Below are positions 34,101 through 49,100 of a stretch of 64,000 nt of DNA, one piece after another. The notes below the pieces were generated by a model. It saw nothing but the letters and a program-made list of their open reading frames with translations. It did not search any database and had not been told where the DNA came from. A program made the translations under genes and the position numbers. The stretch lies in assembly GCF_040802235.1 (NCBI RefSeq), contig NC_133161.1, forward strand, positions 148,977,121 to 149,041,120, given 5' to 3'. Within the stretch, counting starts at the first letter, position 1. Each line of letters opens with the position of its first letter. Source of the stretch: Manis javanica. Lineage: Eukaryota; Chordata; Mammalia; Pholidota; Manidae.

Positions 34101-37100
34101 TTATCCAAACATCAGAAACAGAAGAACTTATTTCAGCATCTATCTCCAGGGACCAACCCACTTGCATAAACCCCTCTAGGATCACCGGCTTTGAAATACA
34201 GGCCTGGCCTTTGATTATGGAAAAAGAGATTCTAAAGAAAATTACTCGGCCTGTCCAGTTTACAGCCGGTATCTTGAAAGGACAAATCAGGAAGACGATG
34301 CCACATAACCTGTTAAATTCCAAAGCTACCGAAAAGGGATTCTTAACTTGGGCTCATAGACTCTAGGGAAGATGGGCCCTGGCTGGGGGGACCAACCAAG
34401 GCCTCCGGCATGACGACACAAGGAAGCTGACCCTGGGCTTCTCTGGGGGAGGCTTACCGTGAGGATCCCTCCGTCCCGGCTGCTCAGCAGGCGCGTGCAC
34501 CTCCCGCTCGCCTCGGCGGCCCAGGCCTGCGGTTGGGGGGAGAGGAGACCCGGGTGTCCTGGTGACCGGAGTCCCCGGGGAGCGCCCCTGAGCTCACACA
34601 CAGGCCTCTCTCCTTCCCGCCACCACCATACCCTGTCCACTGTCTCCCCTCACTGCAGGGCAATGCCTGGGGGCTGGGGGCCACATCTTATCTGGCTTTG
34701 CACATGCAGAGCCTGCGCCATGCTCGGTGCATCCCGCTCAGTCGGTTTCCTGATGAGGTCCGAGTGCCTCGCTGGCCCCCTCAGCAGAGCTGGAGCGGCT
34801 GCCCAGCTTTCCCCATTCCCACCGCCAGCGTCTGAGCCCATGTGCTTCTGTTCTCTTTGTAAAATCGGCAAAAGGCCCACGTGACAGGGTATGTCTAGGT
34901 TGTCCCCAGGTTCCAAATGGAGAAAAGAATGCCACGAGTACCTCAGAGACAAGGGGCTGCTGAAGACACAAGTTCATCATGAGTCCCAGCAGCGTGTACA
35001 CGACCTCTCGGAACAGGTCCACATCCTCCTCACATCGGGCCTTGGGAAGAAAACAAGGTGACTGCTGACCTCTCTGCCTGACCTCTTCTCATGCTCGTGT
35101 CTTCTCCCTGGCAACGGCCTCAGCATCACCCGCGCTCCCTAAACCTCACTGTCATGAACTGAAGTCGCCTGGGAAGACCCGAGGCCATTCCCATGAATCA
35201 CATGTCAGCCAAGGAGACACGCAAGGAGTCCGGTCCCTCTGCCATGTGACCGTGCCTCGGCCTGGTCCTGTGCTTAAACTGAAGAGGGAGCTACTGAAAT
35301 GGGTAGTCAAGCAACTCCACCCGAAACCCCTTCAGACGTCTCCAGGACGGATGAGGCGTGATCCGGAGGGCTCCTTAGGGCCAGCCGCCCATAGGGTCTG
35401 TGGTCACAGAGGGGGAAGCCCCTGGCTCCAGCACCTCCAACAGACTTTTTGGAAAAGCGAGACAATTAAGAAGAAGCCAATGTTCCCAAAGCAGATAAAA
35501 GACCAACATTACAGAAAAGCTAAACACCATGAGGCCCAAGCAGGCTTCCCCGAACTCCTCCGAGGAGGCCATCTGTCTCCGGACAGCGGGCTTGGCACTG
35601 AGGACGCCCAGGATGGCGATGCACTGGCACAGAGCTACAGCGTTGGCTGTCCTGGGGTCTCTCTTCTGCAAAAGAATCAGGAGAAACCATGTCTGCAGAG
35701 AGCAGACACGTGACACCCGAGTCATCTCGGGGCACCCCTCACCCCCCAAGGTGCCTGGGAACCAGAGAGCATTCCACCACACAGGGCATCTGGGGGGTCG
35801 CACTGGCCACGGGGTGGGGCACACAGGGGGAGAGCCTGAAAGCCTGGGATGGGGGCGCTGAATCCCAGCGATGCCCCCACCAGCTGGAAGAGCTCGGGCA
35901 ATTCCTGCCCTTCTCAGAGCTCCCACTCCCATGTGTGCAATATCGAGGTGTGGGTCTGCTGTCTCAGGTCCCCCCAGAATTCTCTGGCTCACTGGGTCAG
36001 GGTCTAGCCATGGCACCCCCTCCTAGGACTCCCCAGCTTGCCATTTTCCACCTTGGTGCGAATCACCACACTTGTCCTGACAAGGTGACTACCACTCAGG
36101 GGACGGCTGCATACACCACCGTGTGGGGCTTGGGGGTGGAGCTGACAAACCCTCATTCCTCCGGAGGCGCGGTCCACACCCGTCTAAGCCTCATCTCCAT
36201 CTGTCCTGACTGTGGTTTTAATAGCTAAGCACTATTTAGATCCCAGCTGTGAGTAGATGATAGTCAGCCTGAAGGTTAGCATGGGTCCTGAGCGTAAGCT
36301 GCGTTTAAACAGCTCTGTCCACGCCCGAGGGGTCTGTCACAGGGGATAGAAATGGGGGCTGCTCACCAGGACGCCCGTGAGGGCCGGGAGAACCCCTGGA
36401 AGGTGGGCCTGGAACCAGACTTGGAACCTGTTGGGAAGACACCAGCCATGATTTCTCTGTACCTCGCACAGGCTACAAGGCGAATGCAGCGTCTTGGGTA
36501 TGGAGCGGACAGCGCAGCTCTGGGCCATGTGGTTGGCAGCGTGCGAGCGGATGATTTCATCTCAACCAAAAAACGTCACTGGGGATGCATGTGGCCTCAG
36601 TCTTTCTAAGTCTGGAGAATCACCTCCGATGTTACAGCAGATCTCAGCTGACAGCTCTTGTGCCCGGGAGTGGGTGGAACCCCTAGGCTGCTCCCAAATG
36701 ATCAGCAGTGCCCGGCCCCCACCCCGCTGCTTTGCTCTGAGTCCACATGCTGTGCGCCACGCAAGCAGGGCTCCCTACAGTCGTGGGGAGCCCCAGGTGC
36801 ATAGGCCTCCCTACAAGCTAGAGCAGCCCTTACACACGCCCGCCTGTGCCAGCGGCCTGCCTCTGAGCACACGCAGCTCCTTCTCGCTATGTGGCTGTTC
36901 CTAAGGGGAACGGCCTACAGTTTGTGAGGAAACTGAAAAAAATAGGATGCACTTAGAAAAAAACAGACTTAAGAATTCTGAAGACCTTTAGTGTCTTCCC
37001 CAACAGCTAAGCTGGAAAAGAAAGGAGTAGGGGATGGTTATTCACAACGAACGCCACTGACTACTCAGCGGCGGCTGCCTTTCGCTGTGCCGTCTCTCAC

Positions 37101-40100
37101 TCACGCTCATTCCACACACACTGGCTGGGCAGGCCTACCGGGCACCGATCAAGGGGAAAGCTGCTCCGGCACATGGCAGGCTCGCTTACTGTGAGAGGGG
37201 CTGTCTCACTGGGTGCCCGGTGCCCAGGGGGAGGGGAATCGCTGACTACACCCTCCTGGAAGGCAGGGGCCCTCCTACTCAGGGACTCTTGTGATGCTCA
37301 GTTGGCCAAGCCTCCCTGGCTACTGCACATTTTAAAAGATCAGACAGTTTCACAAAAGTTGAAGAAGAAACATCAATTTCTGGAAATTAAAATTACCTTT
37401 CTTCCACAGCCAAGTCTGTGAGCAGCTCCATGGCTGAAATGGCCTGCTTATCTGAGAAATCAAGAAATGACACCAGGGCCTCCAACAATCTGCAAAAATC
37501 CGTAATAACGTGAGAGTGGACTGCCTTCCAACTGACAGCTTCCCCAGCGAGGACACTTCGCAAGACCAGGCAGGAGTCAGCATCCAGGGGAAGCGAGCTG
37601 AAAGGGCGGCCTTGCTGTGCCCTCCTAGGAAGCCCAGCCCCTTGCCCACCCCCAGAGAGAGGTGTTCTCCTGTGGGAAGGGCCCCACCATTCAATGTCAA
37701 GCTTCAGAGGGCTGAACGGTTTTAACCAAAGTTCACTGATTATCAGATGTCAGCTTGGAAGGAATGCGTGGTCCCTCGGCTGTGTGACTGGCTCAGCCAA
37801 GTTCAATCACATAATGACATTTAAATGACACGCTTTCTAATCTGCTGATGACCAAAGTGGAGGGTCCACTAATGAGGTGGGGGATGGAATAAAGATTTAA
37901 TAAGATTTTGACAGGCTGCTGAATATATCAGATGAACTTAATAGGGTTAAGTTCAAAGTCCTCCACTTAGAACTGAAAATTCTACCGAGGTAACAGAATT
38001 GAGAGACCTGGCTTATAACTGGGTCACACGCAAAAGATTTAAGGGTTTGTAGCCTATTGCAAACTCAGTGTGAACAAACAGTCCAGTGCAGCTGCCAAAA
38101 GAAGCTACTGCTGCCGTGGGCTGCCCACCACCAGAAGCAGGTCCAGCCAGCCATCCCGCACAGAGCGCCTGGTGTGCTGAGCGGTGGGTTCGGTGCCGGG
38201 TGCTGACTGAGATCCTGGTCCCCTCCACGGCACATGTTAGATGATGTTGGCAACAGACACATGCGAAGTGGGCACAGATCCACATGCAGGAGGTGTGGGT
38301 GGGTGGAGGTGAAAAAGGCTCCAAAATGCAGGTGATGTTTCAGCTGTACTTGAACGTATGGGGTAGGCTAGTTGTTCATTCATTCAATGATCTTCCTGAG
38401 CATGGGCCATGGGACAGGCAATGTGGTGGGTGCTGGGGGCGCCCGATGATGAAACAAGGCAATACCCCAGCTCTAAGGAGCTTGCAGGCCCATGTCAGCC
38501 ATCCCGGGTAGAACACATGACAATCCCAAAGGTAATGAGGCATAAAATCCAAGTCCCCGACCTGGAGGTGACAGCACAGCGGGGGCTCGTGAAGGGAACC
38601 GAGAAGGAAAAGACGGGGGAGGGGGTCTGGGAAGGAGGTCTGGACAGCCCCAGCTGTGTGGAGTTTCATGAGGAGTGTAGTGACCATAAGGCCTAAATGC
38701 CACAGGGCAGTAACAACGAGGACAAAACAGAGCCCGTCACATTGGGCACTTAGGAGTCTGGGCTCCAGTCAGCCAGTGTGGGACTGGCTGCAGCCAGCAG
38801 CTTGTTCTAGGAGGGGCCTGGAGGTCCAAGCCCCCGAGGAACAGTCAGGACGCCAGGACGCCTGACCGGGAAAAGACGAGGGTCTGCAGCTGTCTCCGCT
38901 CTGGGAGGTGGGAGGCCCGATGCGTGCTGCAGGCCTCTGCCAGCCTGGCCCCGGCCCTCCGTGCGGGCGGCCCAGAGTGGGCCGGGCGGTTTGTGCTCAG
39001 CGGGAGGAGATAATTTCCCACCAACTAGAACCGCCCGGCAAGGGACAGGCTGCCTTGGCAAGTGGGCTCCGACCCCTGCCATTAGCTGGGGAGCGTCCCG
39101 GCCCACCAGCTGTTACAGTGCCCATCCCAACAAAGGGAGAACTAACGACAGCAGGGATCTTCCCTGGGGGGGCACCATGCACGGGCCATATGGGGTGCCC
39201 CCGAGGGGCCAAGGACCGGGCTGTCCCCATGGTCCTGGGTAACCACAAGTTCCTGAGGATCCCCAACTTGTTCAGAAGTGGCCCTGCTGTCAGAAGCCGT
39301 TTGTTTTAGTTCAGATTTTTCCCTCACTGGTTTAAACCTGTTTCCTCTGGTCTTGAAGATGAACGCTGGTGAACCTGAAGAACACAGATGGGCAGCTGGC
39401 AGTCTAAGCCCAGCGTGGTTTTTGCCCTGGGAGACGTAACAATGAGGCTCCTTCTCCACGTGACAAAATACACGTCCTCACTAGACTCCTCACCAGAGAA
39501 GCTGGGGCGTCCCTTTCTGCTCCTTCTTGTCGCCCTTTTTTTGTGGTAGATTTTCTGCTCAGCTGACAAGCAGCTGTCCCTGTAGGTGACCACGGGTCAG
39601 AAAATGCTCTAGTGTAACAAACAGATGCACTTTCAACACCATCAGGACCCTGAGCAACAGGCCCTGAAGTGAAAAAAGTGGTCACGAGCTGACCACCGAG
39701 TCCGCAGCACGCGGCAGGCCCGTCAGCTGCGCTCTTTGCTGTGCCGGGCGCTGTTGGCGGGCCGGCCCCGCAGGCAGCCTATTCTCCCCCTAATACCCGG
39801 CCCGGCTCTAAACTGAAGCCGGAACCATCTTCCCCGCCCGGGTGGCATGAGATGCAATGCCGACCACAGAGAAGTAAGCAGTAGCCTCTCCTGACCAGAG
39901 GAACAGACCCGGCCAGCGCTGCCTGGGCTGCGGCAGCCCCACGTGCTCAGGAGGGGAGACCAATAGGACAGAGGCCTGGACCCGACGGATTTAAGCCAGT
40001 GAACCAGCTGTTGCTGTCTTTAGTCTTTTTTGTTATGTGGGAAACCAGACCAGCTTCTCTTGGTCAAATATTCTGCAAATCTGCACTAAAGATGAGGCGC

Positions 40101-43100
40101 TGGCTGGGGCCCGTCGGGCCTGAGGAATCCCTGGGTCACACTCGGAGGAAGAGACAAACAGAGGATTTGGGCTCATGGCTGCGTGACCCCAAAAACCTAG
40201 CACTTGCCACAAAGTGATACTGGGCCTCACCTGGTTCCTGTCAGTACACATTTGTCCCTCCAACTTTGGAGAAAAGCATTTTGGGGGGAATGTGATTTGT
40301 GCGCCTCTCTCTCTGTGAGGGTCACGGGATCTGTGTGCAGTCCTGTCCTGCCTCAAACCATCTAGTTCCCCTTCAGAGAACACATTCTCTCTCTGGTTTA
40401 ACTGGAGTGGACATTCACAAGAACAGGGGGCCTAAGGGTAGGAAGTGGAGGTGTCTTGGACTGTCTGAAGAGAGCAGGCAGCCGAAAGGGCCACTCTCCA
40501 AGACACTGGGAAAATTCAAATTGAAACTCAAGCAATTCAAAGATAGCTTGGGGAAAAGCTTATTGTAACTACAGCTACATTTACCCAAAGAGACCAAAAT
40601 CAATGGAAACACATGCGGTGGGGGTGCCAGGGAAATGACTGTGGTCACCCGAGGACTGGACTCTGCTCACAAGGCCTCTGCTGTGCGCGCTGGGCTTCAG
40701 GGCTGGCAGGGCCTTTCCTGTGGGCCTCGGAGGCTGCGCCTGCCCCGCCTCCACACCCTGCAGGCTGCCTCACCCACACGGGGCTGGGGCTGACGGGCTC
40801 AGCCTGGTCCAGGAAAAAGATCTGGCTGCTTTTCTCACTGGGAACAGAGTAGGAGCCGGGCCTCAGGCATGGAGGCAGCCGGGGGGCTGTTCCCTCGGTC
40901 ACTGGCCACAGCTTCTCCTGCCCCACCTGTGAAATGGGGTGACGTCGATTCTCCCGCCTGCCTGTCAGGCTGAGGGAAAATGAGGCAGTGAAAAAATCAG
41001 AAGCCGGCCCTGCTTTCAGATCATGCGTGAGAGATGCATCGAGCAGCTGCCGTCATTGCTACTGTTGCTATTAGGCTGGACCACGTGAAAATGCCAACAT
41101 GCAACCTTTTTTTATATTAAAAATGGCAATTTCACATGTTCAAACTAGTAATCTTTAGACTGAAAAGCACAGAACAGAATCACTGTGGTTTGGGAACTTT
41201 CTTATGAAGTGTGCTTAGGAGGAGGCCCATTCTTCTCCTCCCGTCTTAAACCTACAAGCAGTGGTGCTCAAGGTGTGTTTGGTTTACACTCACTTGCTCC
41301 AGAAAGGGCAGACAGCATCACCTCAGTGGAAGGGGAGTCAGGACAGGGCAGGGGGCTGGCCAGGCAGGAGCACATGGCCCACGTCAAAGCCGGCCTCCCG
41401 TTTGGTTTTGGCTGCCCTCAGCCCAGCGGCAGTACCTGCAGGAGGGAACCGAGCCTCGGGGGCAGACGCCATGGCCCTAAGTCAGGACAGGAGTCAGCCC
41501 CGAGGTCCTCAGGCATGAGAGCTCCCTCCAAAGGCTCCTCCAATCCTTCATGAAGTCGGCTGTGCCTCTTGGTCAGAGGTGGGCAAAGGGACGCAGACAG
41601 CTTCCCCTTGCAGGCGGCAATCGGGCACGTGGCAGGGAGGGCCTGCCAGCAGAGCCTTACCGGGTCAGGTCAAGGTGGCTGACGATGAGGGCCCGCCCGT
41701 GCTCCGTCTGGGTGAGCTGCAGCAGCAGGGCCAGGCTCTGCCACCGGACGGCCAGGACGCTGGAGGCCAAGAGTGTGGGCAGCAGTCCGCCAATGATGGG
41801 GTGTCCCACAAGCAGCCGCTGGTTTTCCTCTGCAAGACACGGATGCCCGCCTTGTGCAGATGGTGACAGCAGCGGGACCAGCCCTGTCTCCCGTCCCAGT
41901 GGGAGGCCCAACTCTCCCCTCATCAGAGGCAGGACCCTGAGTGGAAGAGCAGGGACCTTAGACTGCCGGGCCTGCATGTCCAGGCGCCGGAGCCCAGTCA
42001 CCTCAGGACTCCTCCGTGTCCTCGGCAGTGAAAGGAGGAGGAGGGCCCACCAAACCCTTCCGAGGATCGACCGAGTTCCTGCGGGCACCAGCTCACAGGT
42101 GGTGCTCACCCGCCAGCTATCCCGTGGATCTTGCCACAGCTCTGTGGTGGGGGCATTTGGAGGTGTGAAGACGGGGAGGGAAATCAGCTTAACTGTGGAC
42201 TATCTTTCGGCCATGCTTTCCACGCACTGGCCCACGCACCCACTTCAGGGCTTTCCCGAAAGCTGGAAGCACACGAGAGCACACCCCCTCCCTAGACGGT
42301 GCGCTCCTGCAGCGTGCAGGCCCTGGGTTGGCCCCCTTCCACCCAGTTCATTGTCCAACCAGGTATGGGAATCTGTCTGAGGGTGGGCAGAGGTCCAGGC
42401 TAGCGGGTGAGGCTATGTCTGAAACACAGCAGAGTTTATTTTGGGTTTATGTTTTTTCTTATACCGGAAAGGTGGCTCACTGTAAACAACTGAAGTGACA
42501 CACGACCAGGAAGCTGGTAGCGAGTCCCCTGCCCTCAGACCTCTCGAGGTATAGCCCATTCCCCAAAGGAGCGGTTCACGCCACCCATGCACGACGTTAA
42601 AGATCTGATGCCTCCTGCCCTGCGACTGGCTTCTTTCTCCCACTCAACATCTACCGCAGACTTAGGTCCATGTCCTTGCTTCAAAGTGTTCCTTGTTCCT
42701 TTAAAAAAACTGCTTTGTATTTATTGAGTTGGACAGGCCAGGATTTCATTGACCCGAGATACAGTCTGCCCACCAGCTGCACAGAAGTCATGAGGCCCCA
42801 TGAGCACCGAGTGCCCGGGCGGCGGGGCCACGCGGCGCGCTGTGACTGTCCTTAGCGGCGACCGGTGGCGATGGCCCAGGCTCACCGTTCCCACCGCACA
42901 CAGCCCGCCAGAGCCTGAGGACAGACACACATACGGCCTCTTCCCCTGCATCTTTCGTTTCTGTGGACAGGCACCTGAAATGGACAAGGGAGACCAGTAT
43001 TAAAATGGAAATCTGTCTTGATCTTCTTTTCAGTGGGTTTTATTTCACTTCTAGACCCCTCAGACGTGGGCATAAGAGAATAATTCTGTGACTCAGAGCT

Positions 43101-46100
43101 GCAGGCCCCCAGGCCCAAGGGGCTGCCAAGCCTGAGCTTAGAGCTCTGGGTGAGGATGCGGGCCGAGCGCGTCAGGGCTGCGTGGAGGGAGGGTGGTGAG
43201 CCGGGGCCACTGGCGATCGAGGGCCACACCACGACCGATGGCTGTGGTGGGCCAGCCGGCCACCGAGGGTCATGCACCTCCTCACACACGCAGACATGTC
43301 AGCCCGCATCAGTGTCCTAGGCTTCAGGAACTGCACCTGAACCACTGAACTAGAAATAAAATAATATATTTAGCAAACCGCCTCCTACCAAATGGGCCTT
43401 TCTTCAGATGGAATTATAAATAGGATCAGCCAGGACCCAGCTGATCTCATTTCCTGACATGATTGGCAAACCCAAGACAGGCAAAGAACACATAGAAATC
43501 TCCCAAAGACCGGAGGGAAAGCAGGAAGCAAGGCCATTTCTCTGGCTCTGAGGGGCGTGGAGTCCCGAGAGGCTCTGCTGGCCTCTTCCGGGCAGCTGCT
43601 GACTGGCGGGACTCAAACAACCTGGGCTCGAAGCCAAGGGCCCTCATGGGGCAGCTCTGCGCCCATCAAGGGGTCCCTAATCTGTGAGGCCCTGGCCCCG
43701 TCCAGGGAGGTCCTGCCCGTGTGATCAGTGCCCTTCCCCGCTTTGAGGCTGGCTGTCTTCACAGACATCCCTACCTTCTTATGACCTCATTCTCACCGAT
43801 GATACTGAATCCATTGTGTATTCTAAATAAAGTACGTTCTGTGCCTGAAACAAATTCACAGAAAATCACATTAGACTCCTGGACTATCTGGCTGATGTCC
43901 AGCTCTAATGGAGCCAGCTGATCATAAGAAACCCAATATGGAATGTCAAGGTCACTGAATTAACAGTTTGGGCAGAAACAAATACCTTCACATTCTGAGA
44001 CCTACGCCTGTCATCAGCCATGTGATGGAGTGACGTGAGCAGGCCATCCTGTTTACAGGAGAGCTGGGCCTGGGCAGCCCCACGGGCTGACAGCTCAGCT
44101 TTTGTGGCCTTTAGGGACTCCAGGGGCAGCCTACCCTCGGGGAAGAACCGGCATATCCATCCGTTCTGAAATCTTTATTTCGAAGCTGTTTCCAGGCTCT
44201 AGAGAGGAACCTATTATCTCCAAGAAAGTACTGATGGGTATTTGAGTACCTCCACTGTACAGTAAAGGGAAGTCAGAGACTCCATCTATCTGTACAAACA
44301 ACATCCCATCACTGAGGCACAAAGGTGGTTTAAGCCCTGGTATCAGAGTTCACAGGACCTGGTGAGAGAGAGCAGCGTGGCTCTCACTACAGGGGTCACA
44401 GCTGATGTTCGCTCTGAAACTGACGTCCTAGGCGGTCCTTAAGTGACGGGAGAGAACCTGGCGGTTTATCCTACAGGACTCCCCTACGGTTGGTGGGGGT
44501 GAAGTGTTGGGGTGTGGGGGGTGTCAGTGCCGACGGGGGGAGCCTGGGTGTGTGCGTGCCGTCTCTGAGTGTGCTGTGTGCAACACGAGTAGGTATATGT
44601 GAGCACATGCTGTGTGCGTGCAGTGCACGATGGAAGCGCATGGGGAATGAGGGTGTTGCGTGTTTGTGTCGCTGTGTGTGTGGTGTTACTGTTGGGGTAC
44701 ACACGCTCTGAAGAGAGGGTGGAGCTGGGGTGGGTGTACTTCTTGGGCGCCCCCGCTGTGGGCATTACAGTAGATCTTCAATCAATATTTGCGGCAGGAA
44801 GGGAGGCGGGGATTGTCTGCCCCCTGAGGGCACACACATCTCTGGCTTACGGTCCTGCATCAGGTCAGCCAGGATCTCAGTCCCCCCCGCGTAGAACAAG
44901 GGGATCTGGTCCGGTTTGGAGAGACTGGCCAGGAGACTCGTCGTCGTCACTGCTGTGCCCTTTCCTGAATCCAGGACTTCAAGGGCTTCCTTCTCTTGAA
45001 GGTCTGCTTTCTCCCGAAGATCTACGTGATTCAGGTAACCTAGCAAAGCAAGAGGGAAAAAACGCCGACACCTGTCACTGCTGCACAAGGAGCGGCCTCT
45101 GCTGAGGGAGGGAGGTCGAGAGACGCAGAGCACAAATTCAATTCCGTCTCGTCTTCAGCAGGGGAGATTCTACGCAATCCACGCCCAGAGTCTTAGGCCA
45201 TCTTGGAGATTCACGGACAACATTATTCCCTGCCTAGAGGCTCTAAGGGAGACGGTGGACGAAGGGAGGAGGGCAGAGATTTGGTGGGAGAACAGAGGGA
45301 AGAGGGGCAGGTGGCCTGCTGACACAGGGAAGCAGATAGCACGCAAGGCAAGGCTGGGCTTTGCGGCCAAGCGCGGAGGAAGCATGGCGGGTGCCGCAGG
45401 TCCGGGGCCTGAAGGGGAGTGGGATCAACACGGACGCCGGCAGCAAAAGGCTCACCTTCCACCTGTGTCTGCAGTTGGGGGTTTATTTCTGAGATTCTCT
45501 GGTAACACGCTCTAGCCTGAAAGATAGAAAGAAGGCCTTGGAGAGTGGCCGGGGGTAAAGACGGTTCTAAGAGGGGCACTGGGCATCCCAGGGCCTGGCT
45601 TCTTCACTGTCTCCTCTCAGCCCCGCCTGCTCCAGCGCAGGGGGCAGGCATGGGGCGTCCACGCGCATCTGACATTTCGCTGAGACTCTGGTTCTCTGAG
45701 GCTATTATTTCAAAATCCACCTTTTAAAGTGGTGCTGTCTGACACCGCCTCTGACGGAAAACCCCCAGTCCTAATCCCCGCGGATCACGCCTGGCTGGGA
45801 TAGGAATAATCCTAAAGCAAATGGGAAACTTAGACATGATATTTGCACTGAGAGAGCAGGTGGCTGCCCGCGAGATAGGCCGTGGAAATCATGAAGCCAG
45901 AGACACTGTCGACAGACTCGGGCACAGGACGGGAGAGCGGCCTGCTGGAGGCACTGCTGCCAACGTTCACGGGCCACGGGAGGCGGCTGGAAAAGCTGGG
46001 TGTGGGGGCTCCCACGGAGCAAACGTCTGGAGGGTTTCCGGAAAGAGAAAGATCCTGGCTCGTGGGCCGATGCGGGTTCAGGGCGGCAGGGTCCTCGGGA

Positions 46101-49100
46101 CCTCAAGAGCCACCTGGGGCGTGCTGTGACCAGGCCCCGAGAGGAAAAGCCTGGGAACAAACAACACAACAGCAAGAGCAGCGCTGAGCTGCGCTGGAGG
46201 CTGGGGGCTCCTCCAGAGGCTTCGGGTTAAGGACTGAAGGGAAAGCGCCACAGTGAAACAGAGAAGTGTCACCGGACAGAGCGCACACCCCAAACGGGGT
46301 GGCCGTGACCCCCACCACATCCATAGGTTGAAACCCGACCCCGGTATGATGCTTTGGAGATGGGGACTTTGGGGGGTGATCAAGTCATGGGGGGGGACCC
46401 CTCGTGAGTGAGATCAGTGCCCTTATCCAAGAGACCCCAGAGAGCCCCCTCACCCCTTCAGCTGCCCACATACTGGGAAGCAGGCCCTCACCAGGCAGTG
46501 GATCTGGTGTCTTGATCGTGGACTTCCTAGCTCTCAAACTGAGAGAAATAAATGCTTCTTTGCTGAAGCCCTCTGGTCGATGGCATTCTGGTTTGTGAGC
46601 CCAGAGGACTGGCACGGGGACCCCAGACTCGACTTCCTCTCAGCCGAGAGCTCACCTATGGGCAGTTCCTCCAGGCCCCGCCATCAGCACGCAGCGGTGT
46701 CCCCTCCCTTCCCAGCACCTCCACCACCCTTCAGAGAGCCTTCCGACCGCCCCGTTCTTCCCTCGCCCAGATGTGCTCTCAGCACGGCAGGAGCTTCTTT
46801 AACACACAGGTCGATCTTTTCCCTCCTTTACTCAAAATCCTCCCGGCTCTGCTGGGAAGGCGCCAGCTCAGGTAGAGGACAAGCCGGGTCCTTCAGAAGC
46901 CTGCCAGGCCCTGGGGACCCACCCCATGCACCCCACCACCTGCCCGACCTCATCTATCACTCCCCTCCTGGCCGGCTCCGCTCTGACTACCCCTGGTATC
47001 CAGAAAATACGTAGTACTGTCACTCAGTGTAGAAAGGCAACCCAATGAGAAACTCCGCAAAGGATCGGAAGGGATACTTCTCCAGAGAAAATATACAAAT
47101 GGCCAATAAGCACAGGAAAATATGTTCGACATTAGCCATCAGGGAAATACAAGTCACAACCACAAAGACACACCGCGCCACCCGCCCCGGGACAGCTGCG
47201 CCCACAGACAACGAAAAGCATCCAGATTCTCGGGTGGAGAACAGAAACACTCTCACCGCTCCTGCCAAGGTTAGACGGTCACCACGGGGCCCGGCAGCCC
47301 TGCTCCTCGGTACACACCCAAGAGCACTGTGAACACGTACACACAGATCTGTGCCTGCTGCTCAGTGGCCCAAAGTGGGACGACCCAGTGGCGTTACTGA
47401 TGCATGGAAACACAGTGTGGTGTGTCCATGCGGCGGAATATCACTCAGCAATGCAAGGGACGGAGGCCGACATGCATCACACCGTGCATGAGGCTGCAGA
47501 CACTCTCAGTGAGAGGCAGTCACACAAGACCACAAATTATGTAACCCTATGTACACAAAAAGTCTAGAATAGTAAGTGGTTGCTTAGGGTTGGGAGGGGC
47601 TGGAGGGAAAGGGAGTGACTGCTAGTGGGTATAGGACTTTTAGTAGGTGACAAAAATGTTCCAAAATTGACTGTGGTGAGTGTGGTGCCACTCTGAATAC
47701 ACTGAAAAACACCGAATCGTACACTTTCCACAGATGAATTGTTGGGAATGTGAATTCTCTCTCAATAAAGCTGCAATTAACAATATATGATACCTGGGTG
47801 TGTATGTCTATCTATCTGCACGGTTGCTTCTGGGGGAAGAGTTTACAAGGGAATTTTTTTTCATCTCTTTGCCTGTGTCTTTTCCCTCTGGAGATGCTCC
47901 TCCCAGGGCTGAACAAGCACTGACAGGAGATACTGCAGAAGGGTTCCTACAGCCGGTGGGGCTGTGCTAGATGACACACAACATGCTTCCCAAGGCGCTA
48001 AGATCTACCCGGAAAACACTAAAAGGTGGATCGATATCCAATCACCTCGAGGAAAGTGGCTTTCCTCTAAGATGACCTGAAGCCCCACTGTGGTCAAACA
48101 TGCCGCCCACGTCCCTCTAAGAACTTACCCCACTGTAGTTCTTCAGGGCCAGATGGGCTTTTCCCATGTGGAAATACGCTTTTGTGCATTTTTCATCACA
48201 CTGCATGAAAGAGAATGGCTGATCAGACGCTTCAGAAGATCTGAGGTCATCAGCTCTCCTCTAGCCACCCAGCGAGCAGAGTGAAAACAGCTTTGGTTCT
48301 CAGGACATCGACCAGAGTTGACAATTAAAACTTTTCTCTGCATCTGTGACCAAAGATAATTGGTGCCTAGAAAGGGCCTGGAAGCGCAAATGAGTCATCA
48401 AACTGATAAATGATACTCGCCAGTTTTCATTTCCACTTAACGAGACCTCGATCAGGAAACAGACCAGAAGCCCTTAGATGAGAACAGCTCTTGACCTTGG
48501 CTGAACATCAGAATCACCTGGGATGCTTATAAAAATCCTGAACCACACACCGATTAAATTATACTCTGGGGTAGGGCCCAGGCATCAGTGACATCTTTAA
48601 GCTCTCCCGGTGATGTGAGTGTGCAGCCAAGCTTTATCAGTAAAGAGGAAAATTCACTATAGGTAAACAGCTGAGTTACCATTACTTCTTAGTGGGCCTG
48701 GCAAATTTCCCTATAAACTAAAATAAACCACAACATATATATTGGGACCTTATATTCTTCTCGCTTAAGATCAGGCGGGATGCCCCTTTGAAAGGCAGGA
48801 TTCAGACTTTCAGCTGAGACTATACTGTCTGCACGGGGGCCCTGCACCTGCCTGCCCCTAATCATTCTAACTCCACAGGGAATGATTTGGCACAAAAATA
48901 TAAACTATGATTTAAAGCATCCAGGTAATTAACTGAACCCCTTTTATGTACAGGGCATACGCCAGGTTGAATGCCCTTCAGGGCTTGGATAAGAAGTTAG
49001 GCGTGTAACTCAGGGGTCTAGAAAGTCCTGGGGGGAATCCCTGGTCTGCCTCTCCCCTGACTCATAATCACGTCTCCGCCACGGGCTGCCGCGAGGAGGA

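Larger units (their letters stand above)
37490..41660 (-). other. TTC12 intron 12
   Basis: 4.2 kb between coding exons 12 and 13. It contains CR1/L3 (about 37780-38130) and L2 (about 38360-38500) copies and otherwise GC-rich unique sequence. Confidence 0.65.
45517..48128 (-). other. TTC12 intron 7
   Basis: 2.6 kb, largely filled by a MaLR-type LTR (about 46310-46610) and a 3' L1 fragment (about 47040-47790). Confidence 0.7.

Noticed and set aside
34039-34366. overlapping open frames of about 95-100 codons on both strands in TTC12 intron 17
   Set aside because: No homology recognised, no splice context, and similar frames occur by chance in this window.
41550-42380. 276-codon + strand open frame over TTC12 exon 12
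   Set aside because: It is the antisense shadow of a real exon on the - strand plus GC-rich intron.
44484-44765. His/Thr/Pro-rich - strand peptide of 93 residues
   Set aside because: It is the translation of a GT-rich low-complexity stretch.
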